Shown here one piece after another: positions 6,299 through 12,216 of a stretch of DNA of 13,709 nucleotides (position 1 is the stretch's first letter; each line of letters begins with the position of its first letter). This stretch comes from an uncultured Terriglobus sp. (GTDB lineage Bacteria > Acidobacteriota > Terriglobia > Terriglobales > Acidobacteriaceae): positions 10,931 to 24,639 of the forward strand of contig CALMRM010000033.1 of assembly GCA_937871605.1 (NCBI GenBank), written 5' to 3'. Position numbers and translations under genes: made by a program. The notes under the pieces are model-generated. The model ran no database searches. It was given only the letters and a program-made list of their open reading frames with translations, and was not told the origin of the DNA.

Positions 6299-6646
6299 AT
6301 GCAGACGGTTACAACAGATCGGAATAGCCCGTTGCCTGCCCATCCGATGCGCAGCGCCGTGCGTTTCCCTCTTCACCTACCTGCCCGGGTGGAGACGGTA
6401 GACGGACCGGTGGATGCGGTTACCGAAGATATATCCTCCACCGGTGTGCTGTTTACCATGCCCTTTGCGCCAGCGGTCAATACCCGTTTAACGTGGACGC
6501 TGCAGTTTCCCGCAGACATGATCGGCTCTCTTCACGATGTTACAGTGACCTGCGTTGGCAGGGTGGTTTGGCACGGGCCGGCGCCGCACGGACGGCAGGT
6601 GGGGGCGGTGATAGACGACTACCACATGGGGGATAGCCATGTCTGA
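6299..6646 (+). CDS. PilZ-domain cyclic-di-GMP-binding protein
   Basis: This is a 115-residue single-domain PilZ protein, a cytoplasmic receptor for cyclic di-GMP that usually acts by binding a partner. Both ligand motifs are present: RSAVR (RxxxR, residues 18-22) and DISSTG (DxSxxG, residues 44-49). They are followed by beta-strand pattern (LTWTLQFP; VTVTCVGRVVW; RQVGAVIDDY). ATG 6299 is preceded by AAGG at 6293-6296. Met17 (MRSAVRF) is a possible shorter start that still keeps the RxxxR motif. The stop overlaps the start of the next gene by 8 bp, so the two are probably co-translated and may act together. Intact binding motifs argue for real ligand binding. Confidence 0.9.
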   Translation: MQTVTTDRNSPLPAHPMRSAVRFPLHLPARVETVDGPVDAVTEDISSTGVLFTMPFAPAVNTRLTWTLQFPADMIGSLHDVTVTCVGRVVWHGPAPHGRQVGAVIDDYHMGDSHV

Positions 6647-7367
6647 GCTCGCTCTTGAAGAGGACCTGCTGCAGGAGGATGCGCAGGAGAGCATTCGGGT
6701 AGTGCTGGCAGACTCGCAGGCCATCTACCGTGTGGGTATACGCAAAATCTTTGCACTGGAAGACGACATCCGGGTGGTAGCGCAGGCCGAAACGCTGGAG
6801 AACCTGACAGCAGCGCTTCAACATTTCCCGGCGGATGTCGTGATCCTGGAGGGGCAGCTGATTGCCGGCATTGTGGATGCAATACCGGACCTTGTGCGGC
6901 GCGCCCCCCAGGCAAAGTTGATTGTGCAGGTGCTGGAGGTCGACGAGGTGAACACCGTGGAGCTGTACCGCCGCGGTGTGCGGGGCGTGGTGCCACGGTC
7001 CATTGCGCCAGACCTCTTGATCAAGTGCGTGCGGAAGATTGCCGCCGGGGAGACCTGGATCGACAACCGGTCCATCAGCTGGGTGATCGAGGCGTACCGC
7101 TCACAGGCGACGGCGCTGGTCAACCCGCGGTCCAGGCCGCACCTTACCACCAAGGAAATCGCGATCATCACGTGCATCACCCGGGGCATGCGCAACAAAG
7201 AGATTGCGTACCACGTGGGCACCACGGAGCAGGTGATCAAAAACTACCTGCGCAAAATTTATGACAAGCTTGGCGTCTCCGACCGGCTGGAACTCGCACT
7301 GTACTGCCTGCACCACCAACTGCTGAAGCAATATCCGCAGGAGCATGGCAAGGAACTGGCAAGCTAG
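6639..7367 (+). CDS. NarL/FixJ-type regulator with degenerate receiver domain and LuxR HTH
   Basis: This 242-residue DNA-binding regulator has a receiver-like domain at about 19-135 and a LuxR/GerE helix-turn-helix at about 168-226 (LTTKEIAIITCITRGMRNKE, VIKNYLRKIYDKLGVSDR). The receiver keeps the fold pattern (IRVVLADSQAIYRVGIRKIF; ADVVILEGQL). However, the phospho-acceptor Asp expected in 'DVVLLDL' is Glu71, the acidic pair is D25-S26, and the conserved Lys of 'GYLLKD' is replaced (GVVPRS, 117-121). It is therefore probably not controlled by a histidine kinase in the usual way. An N-terminal acidic extension (1-18) precedes the receiver. GGGGGA at 6628-6633 serves as ribosome site, 5 bases before ATG 6639. 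It overlaps the PilZ gene by 8 bp, so a cyclic-di-GMP-linked role is a reasonable guess. DNA targets are unknown. Confidence 0.9.
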   Translation: MSELALEEDLLQEDAQESIRVVLADSQAIYRVGIRKIFALEDDIRVVAQAETLENLTAALQHFPADVVILEGQLIAGIVDAIPDLVRRAPQAKLIVQVLEVDEVNTVELYRRGVRGVVPRSIAPDLLIKCVRKIAAGETWIDNRSISWVIEAYRSQATALVNPRSRPHLTTKEIAIITCITRGMRNKEIAYHVGTTEQVIKNYLRKIYDKLGVSDRLELALYCLHHQLLKQYPQEHGKELAS

Positions 7368-7494
7368 CGACGGCGAAGAGCGAGTTGCGCGCGGTTCTCC
7401 GAGCGATCCCGGCGGAGTGATATGGCACGCTGCAGCGCGTGAAGTTCTCACGACGGCGCGTGCGATTGGGTGTAGAGACACAGCGGTGACGGTG

Positions 7495-7500
7495 TAGCAT
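7495..7500 (+). promoter_or_regulatory. Candidate -10 box before the MFS transporter gene
   Basis: TAGCAT (TGTAGCAT with the preceding bases) ends 8 bases before ATG 7509, the same spacing as the TACACT box before the gene at 5013. No Shine-Dalgarno sequence is visible in GCTGCAC before the ATG, which would suit a leaderless transcript. There is no good -35 at the right distance. Nothing else is recognised in the 141-base gap 7368-7508. Confidence 0.25.
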
Positions 7501-7508
7501 CGCTGCAC

Positions 7509-8765
7509 ATGTCCACTTCTATCGGCTCGCACTGGCGAGAGCTTTCCAGCAAACAGCAGAACGCCTTTGTTGCGTGCTTCCTTGGCTGGACACTAGATGC
7601 CTTTGACTTCTTCGTGCTGACGTACTGCATCAGCGCCATTGCCGCAGACTTTCGGGTGGGCGTGGAAGAGGTCTCTGAGGCACTGTTTCTGACGCTGGTG
7701 ATGCGGCCGGTGGGCGCGCTGCTGTTTGGATTGCTGGCAGAGAAGATCGGTCGCCGACCCACGCTGATGATCAACATTGTCAGCTTCTGCGTCTTTGAGC
7801 TTCTCTCGGGCCTCGCGCCCACATTGGGCTGGCTGCTGGTCTTTCGGGCGCTCTTTGGCATTGCGATGGGTGGGGAGTGGGGCGGGGGTGCGGCCCTAGC
7901 GTTTGAGACACTGCCGGAGAAAGGGCGGGGCTTCTTCTCGGGTGTGCTGCAGGAGGGTTATGTGGTCGGCAACCTGCTGGCCGCCTTTGTCTATGCGACG
8001 GTTTTTCCGCACCTGCATGGCTCCGGGCTGCTGACCAACTGGCGCGTTCTGTTCTTTCTTGGAGCGCTACCCGCGGGGCTGGTGTTCTTTATTCGATCTG
8101 GCGTGGAGGAATCGCCGGTGTGGCAGGCCGGGCAGGCAAAGGCAGCCAAGCACTCCTTGAGCCGTGCGGATGTGGCCCGGTACGCAGGGACGTTTCTGCT
8201 GCTGGTCTTCACCATGTTCGCGTTCACCTCGTTCAGTCACGGCTCGCAGGACCTGTACCCAACCTTGCTGCAGAAGGGAAAGCACTTCGATCCGGCGCAC
8301 GTGGGCACGATCGCGATTGTGGCCAACCTGGGCGGGCTGTTTGGCGGCATCTGCTTTGGAGCGTGGTCCGAGCGGATTGGCCGCCGAAAGGGCATTATCC
8401 TTGCCGCGCTGCTGTCGCTGCCCATGATTCCGCTGTGGGCGCTGACGCATTCCATCGTCTTGGTGGCGGTGGGCGGCTTCCTGATGCAGTTCATGGTGCA
8501 GGGTGCTTGGGGCATTATTCCGGCGCACCTTAACGAACTTTCGCCCCCTGCCGTGCGCGCTACCTTTCCTGGCTTTGCCTATCAGCTGGGCAATCTGCTG
8601 TCGTCGCGCAATGCAAAGTTTCAACTGGCAGTGGCGCGGCGCAGCTTTGGTGGCTCATTGCAGATGGTCATGGCGTTGACCATCGCAATCGTGGCGGTGC
8701 TGGTGGCGGTGCTGGCGTTCTTCGGCAATGACGCCCGCGGCAGGCGCATGGAAGTCGCGGACTGA
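7509..8765 (+). CDS. MFS transporter, SHS-type (lactate/carboxylate:H+ symporter-like)
   Basis: This is a 418-residue inner-membrane carrier of the major facilitator superfamily with about 12 hydrophobic segments. MFS motif A appears twice, in the loops between helices 2-3 (GLLAEKIGRRP, 74-84) and 8-9 (GAWSERIGRRKG, 284-295). A helix-4 motif is at 112-130 (RALFGIAMGGEWGGG). LGWTLDAFDFFVL (25-37) is the helix-1 charge motif of the sialate/hydroxyacid branch. SHGSQDLYPT (243-252) matches the signature of the Jen1 lactate/pyruvate symporters, Nxx[S/T]Hx[S/T]QDxxxT, except that the Asn is Thr240. A monocarboxylate substrate such as lactate or pyruvate is therefore likely but not proven. The gene stands alone: 141 bp after the regulator and 125 bp before the reductase, on the same strand. 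Confidence 0.9.
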   Translation: MSTSIGSHWRELSSKQQNAFVACFLGWTLDAFDFFVLTYCISAIAADFRVGVEEVSEALFLTLVMRPVGALLFGLLAEKIGRRPTLMINIVSFCVFELLSGLAPTLGWLLVFRALFGIAMGGEWGGGAALAFETLPEKGRGFFSGVLQEGYVVGNLLAAFVYATVFPHLHGSGLLTNWRVLFFLGALPAGLVFFIRSGVEESPVWQAGQAKAAKHSLSRADVARYAGTFLLLVFTMFAFTSFSHGSQDLYPTLLQKGKHFDPAHVGTIAIVANLGGLFGGICFGAWSERIGRRKGIILAALLSLPMIPLWALTHSIVLVAVGGFLMQFMVQGAWGIIPAHLNELSPPAVRATFPGFAYQLGNLLSSRNAKFQLAVARRSFGGSLQMVMALTIAIVAVLVAVLAFFGNDARGRRMEVAD

Positions 8766-8778
8766 GCGGCAGGCCACG

Positions 8779-8877
8779 TACAATCTCAGAGAGCACGTTG
8801 AGTGAGCACGTCGTCGGGCGGGCGAGATGTCAGGCTGTGACGGGCCAGCCACAACCTGCTGCCGTCTGAGGCAGCGG
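8779..8877 (+). promoter_or_regulatory. Candidate promoter and structured leader of the siroheme/reductase operon
   Basis: TACAAT (8779-8784) matches the -10 consensus at 5 of 6 positions; no clear -35 is seen. Transcription from it would give a leader of about 100 bases. The leader contains the direct repeat GAGCACGT at 8791-8798 and 8804-8811 (13-bp step). It also contains two hairpins: GGCTG/CAGCC (8833-8837 with 8846-8850) and GCTGCC-GTCTGA-GGCAGC (8858-8875, extendable by two pairs to 8856-8877). The second hairpin lies just before the ribosome site AGGGG (8883-8887). No known SAM or other riboswitch consensus was recognised. Confidence 0.35.
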
Positions 8878-8890
8878 AGCACAGGGGACC

Positions 8891-10666
8891 ATGGCGGAAT
8901 TGAGCGAAGCGCAGTCGGCGGCTGCGAATCAGGGTGCAGCGGCGACCACCGGCCAGACTCAGGATGCAGTACTGGTGGCACCAGCAAAAAAGGAAACCAA
9001 GGCGCAGAAGGTAGAGCGCCTGAAAGTAGAAAAGTACCCGTGGGCCGCGTGGGAAGAGGTGCGGCAGTTTGCGCGGGAAGGCCGCGAGGCCGTGCTGCCT
9101 GATTGGGCGGGCGTGTACTTCAAGTGGTGGGGTATTTACACGCAGGGCGATGGCGTAGGAGCCGTTGGCGGCGTGGGTGGCGAGGGCAAGGCCAGCGAAT
9201 ACTTCATGATGCGCGTGGGCATCCCGAACGGTATGCTGACCAGCGAGCAGACGCGCGTGATCGCTGGGATTGCACGCGACCATGGCCGCGACCTGGCCGA
9301 TGTGACCACGCGTCAGAACATCCAGTTTCACTGGCTCACGATCCAGTCCCTGCCGCTGGTGGTGGAGGCGCTGGAGGCGGTTGGCCTGTCGCCCAAGGGC
9401 GCCTGCGGCGACGTGGTGCGTAACGTGACGGGCTGCCCGCTTGCTGGACGGTATAAGCACGAGTTGCTGGATGCCTCACCGCTGGCCGCGCGCGTGGCGG
9501 CACACCTAACGGCGAATCCCGACTTCGTGAATCTGCCGCGCAAGTTCAAGATCACCGCCTCAGGTTGCCCGGACTGGTGTTCGTACCCGGAGATCAACGA
9601 CATCGGCTTGACCGCGGTGCGGCGCGACAGTGGCGAGGTGGGCTACAGCATCCGTGTAGGTGGTGGTCTGTCGAAGGACCCCCACCTAGCGCTTCGGCTG
9701 AACGCGTTTGTGACGCAGGAGCAGGCGGAGGAAGTCTGCTACGAGATTGCGCGCATGTTCCGCGACCAGACTGGCAGCCTGCGCGAGAGCCGCACCCATG
9801 CGCGCATGAAGTTCATGTTCATGCGCGACGCTTGGACGGCGGAAAGCTTCCTCGCGGATTTGGAACGTCGCCTTGGCTACACGTTCGACCCAGCGCCAGA
9901 CGAGCCCATGCCAGACGATCTCTATCGCGACCACATGGGCGTGCTGCCGCAGCAGCAGGAGGGTTTGTCATCCATCGGTGTGTCGGTGACGCGTGGCCGT
10001 ATGAACGCGGGGCAGCTGGACGAGCTGGCGCGGCTGGCGGATGAGTTTGGCTCCGGCTCGGTGCGCTGCACCATTCAGCAGAACATCATGCTGGTCGACA
10101 TTCCGAACGACCGCGTGCAGGAGGCGGTTGCCCGTATTCAGGCCACCGGCTTGCATGTGGAGGCGACGAACTTCTGGCGCGGCACGGTGGCCTGCACGGG
10201 CACGGAGTTCTGCAAGCTCGCCATTACGGAAACCAAGGGCTTTGCGCGCTGGCTAGTGGACGAAATGGAAGAGCGCGTGCCGCACTTCGATCAGCAGCTA
10301 CGCATCAACGTGACCGGCTGCCCCAACAACTGCGGCCAGGCGTGGATCGCCGACATCGGGCTTGAGGGCAAGAAGATCAAGCTCGAGGGGCAGATGGTCG
10401 ACGCGTACTATTTCTGCCTGGGCGGCGCGTTGGGCAAGCACGCGGGCTTTGCGCGGGCGGTGGGCTACCGCGTACCTGCAACCGAAGGGCCCAACGCGAT
10501 GGAACGCCTGCTGGGTACGTACTTAAAGCAGCGTGGGCCGGAAGAGAACCTGCGGCAGTATTTTGCCCGCTTTAGCGACGAGGAGTTACGCACACAACTG
10601 GCCGGAACAGTGGTTGCTCCGGTGGAGCGCGACAAGCCACAGGGCCGTCCACCCGCGGACATGTAG
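8891..10666 (+). CDS. Ferredoxin-type nitrite/sulfite reductase (siroheme, [4Fe-4S])
   Basis: This 591-residue assimilatory reductase performs the six-electron reduction of nitrite to ammonia or sulfite to sulfide, using ferredoxin. The duplicated half-domains are visible (FMMRVGIPNG, 105-114; ISSIGVSVTRGRMNAGQL-like region from about 360). The siroheme/iron-sulfur ligands are Cys435 and Cys441 (ACTGTEFCKLAITETK) and Cys477 and Cys481 (NVTGCPNNCGQ). ACTG..FC resembles nitrite reductases more than the ACPALPLC type of some sulfite reductases, but family members of this kind can be either. Tyr83 (WGIYTQ) and Cys172 (GACGDVV) are placed like the Tyr-Cys pair reported next to siroheme in Mycobacterium SirA; this is from memory. 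Odd features are the Ala/Gln-rich N-terminus (1-30) and a Gly-rich insert (86-100). AGGGG precedes ATG 8891. The two downstream genes make its siroheme. Confidence 0.93.
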   Translation: MAELSEAQSAAANQGAAATTGQTQDAVLVAPAKKETKAQKVERLKVEKYPWAAWEEVRQFAREGREAVLPDWAGVYFKWWGIYTQGDGVGAVGGVGGEGKASEYFMMRVGIPNGMLTSEQTRVIAGIARDHGRDLADVTTRQNIQFHWLTIQSLPLVVEALEAVGLSPKGACGDVVRNVTGCPLAGRYKHELLDASPLAARVAAHLTANPDFVNLPRKFKITASGCPDWCSYPEINDIGLTAVRRDSGEVGYSIRVGGGLSKDPHLALRLNAFVTQEQAEEVCYEIARMFRDQTGSLRESRTHARMKFMFMRDAWTAESFLADLERRLGYTFDPAPDEPMPDDLYRDHMGVLPQQQEGLSSIGVSVTRGRMNAGQLDELARLADEFGSGSVRCTIQQNIMLVDIPNDRVQEAVARIQATGLHVEATNFWRGTVACTGTEFCKLAITETKGFARWLVDEMEERVPHFDQQLRINVTGCPNNCGQAWIADIGLEGKKIKLEGQMVDAYYFCLGGALGKHAGFARAVGYRVPATEGPNAMERLLGTYLKQRGPEENLRQYFARFSDEELRTQLAGTVVAPVERDKPQGRPPADM

Positions 10667-10674
10667 GAGCTGCC

Positions 10675-11397
10675 ATGAGCCTGTTTCCCATCTTCCTGAA
10701 GCTGACGGGCCGCCGCTGCCTGGTGGTGGGGGCTGGCACCATCGCTGAGTCGAAGATCGAGAGCCTGCAGGGTGCCGAGGCGGACGTAACGGTCGTTGCC
10801 ACGCGAGCTTCGGCACGTGTGCGCGCGATGGCTGCCAACGGCGAGGTGCGGCTGCATTTGCGTGAATTTGCGGATGCAGACTTGGATGGGCAGTTCCTTG
10901 CCGTGGCGGGGACCGATGCGCCGGAGGTGAACCGCGCCGTGTTTGCCGGAGCGGAGCGGCGCGGCATCCTGGTGAACGCGGTGGACGACCCTCCGTACTG
11001 CGATTATTACTTTCCATCGATCGTGAAGCGGGGCGATCTGCAGATTGCCATCTCCACCGCGGGCGAAAGCCCCGCGCTGGCGCAGCAGTTGCGCAAGCAG
11101 TTAAACGAGCAGCTGCCGAAAGACCTGGGCCCGTGGCTGATGGAGCTGGGCCGTCTGCGTCGCGAGGTGTTGGGCATGGAGCCGCTGGGTGAGACGCGCA
11201 AGCTGCTGCTGCACATGCTGGCGCAGCGCGAGGTGTGCGGTGCCGAGGCATGCCCGTCACGCGCCATGGCCCGTGAGCACGCGAGGGCGCACTATCCGGA
11301 GCGCAATCCACAGCTGCTGCACGATCAAGCACAAAGCAGGGAACAGGAACCGACCCAACCTGACAACCACCCGCATGTGCTGGAGCAGACACGGTGA
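10675..11397 (+). CDS. Precorrin-2 dehydrogenase / sirohydrochlorin ferrochelatase (CysG N-terminal-like, Met8p family)
   Basis: This enzyme oxidises precorrin-2 to sirohydrochlorin with NAD+ and inserts Fe2+ to give siroheme. It has 240 residues and starts with MSLFPIFLKL, close to the CysG beginning MDHLPIF. The Rossmann NAD motif is VVGAGTIAESK (17-27). NAVDDPPYCDYYFPSIV (101-117) holds Asp104, which aligns with the catalytic Asp104 of E. coli CysG. DLQIAISTAGESPALAQQLR (121-140) matches the CysG 'SSGGTSP' region, with Thr128 at the position of the phosphoserine. The last 40 or so residues (about 200-240; Gln/His/Glu-rich) have no match in CysG and may be a disordered tail. AGGAG at 10665-10669 overlaps the reductase stop and sits 5 bases before ATG 10675. 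The stop overlaps the next gene by 4 bp. Confidence 0.93.
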   Translation: MSLFPIFLKLTGRRCLVVGAGTIAESKIESLQGAEADVTVVATRASARVRAMAANGEVRLHLREFADADLDGQFLAVAGTDAPEVNRAVFAGAERRGILVNAVDDPPYCDYYFPSIVKRGDLQIAISTAGESPALAQQLRKQLNEQLPKDLGPWLMELGRLRREVLGMEPLGETRKLLLHMLAQREVCGAEACPSRAMAREHARAHYPERNPQLLHDQAQSREQEPTQPDNHPHVLEQTR

Positions 11398-12197
11398 GCG
11401 CGCCCGCGCAGAAGGGCACGGTCTACCTAGTGGGCGCAGGGCCGGGCGACCCTGATCTGCTGACACTGCGTGCCGCACGGCTGCTGGCCACTGCGGATGT
11501 CGTGCTGCACGATGACCTGGTGCCGGACGCCGTGGTCGCCCTGTGCAATCCGCACGCCCTGGTGACCAGCGTGGGCAAGCGCTGTGGACGGCCACGCATC
11601 ACCCAGGTGGGCATTCACGACCTGATGATCGACTCCGCGCGACGTAACCTGAGCGTGGTGCGCCTTAAATCCGGCGACCCCATGGTGTTTGGCCGCGCCG
11701 CAGAGGAGCTTGCAGCGTTGCGCGCCGCAGGTGTACCGGCAGAGGTAGTGCCTGGCATCTCCGCGGTCTTTGCCGCGGGTGCCGCGCTGCAGTTGCCGCT
11801 CACCGACCGGCGTGCGGCCTCGAAGCTCATCCTGATTACAGGTAAGCATGCTGAAGACAAAAACAGGGGTGACGTGCAGCCGGTGTGGCAGGGAACGCTG
11901 CCCGCGGACGCGACGCTGGCCATCTACATGCCTGGCCGCGACCTGCTTGCGGTAAGCGAGGACCTTCGCGCCGCTGGCGTGCCTGCGGACATGCCGTGCG
12001 TTGCCATCTCCTGTGCTGCGACGCCACGGCAGCAGGTCTCCGCCTCGACGCTCTCCGACTTTGCGAAAATAGACCCGGGCCCGGCACCATTGCTAGTGCT
12101 GGTGGGGCGCGCCATGCAACCCATGCTTCTGTCAGCCGACAGCACGGCGCAGCCGCATGCACAGCAGGTAGTCAAGGCTGCACTCGCGTGCCTGTAG
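11394..12197 (+). CDS. cobA: Uroporphyrinogen-III C-methyltransferase (SUMT)
   Basis: This enzyme uses S-adenosylmethionine to methylate uroporphyrinogen III at C2 and C7, giving precorrin-2 for the preceding enzyme. It has 267 residues, usual for a stand-alone SUMT. Motifs: VYLVGAGPGDPDLLTLRAAR (10-29), VGKRCG (60-65), VRLKSGDPMVFGRAAEEL (89-106), VVPGISAVFAAGAALQLPLT (118-137), and ITGKH (148-152). The usual 'PLTHR' is PLTDR here (His to Asp). The GTG start overlaps the previous stop (GTGA), giving coupled translation. Together the two proteins replace the fused CysG of enteric bacteria. The gene ends 19 bp before the convergent muropeptide-recycling gene, with no terminator hairpin visible. 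Confidence 0.94.
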   Translation: MSAPAQKGTVYLVGAGPGDPDLLTLRAARLLATADVVLHDDLVPDAVVALCNPHALVTSVGKRCGRPRITQVGIHDLMIDSARRNLSVVRLKSGDPMVFGRAAEELAALRAAGVPAEVVPGISAVFAAGAALQLPLTDRRAASKLILITGKHAEDKNRGDVQPVWQGTLPADATLAIYMPGRDLLAVSEDLRAAGVPADMPCVAISCAATPRQQVSASTLSDFAKIDPGPAPLLVLVGRAMQPMLLSADSTAQPHAQQVVKAALACL

Positions 12198-12216
12198 TGC
12201 CGATCCAGCCACAGGG

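Noticed and set aside
8766..8890. SAM riboswitch upstream of the siroheme operon
   Set aside because: The hairpins do not reproduce the SAM-I four-way junction or the SAM-II pseudoknot as far as can be judged by eye; kept only as an unclassified structured leader.
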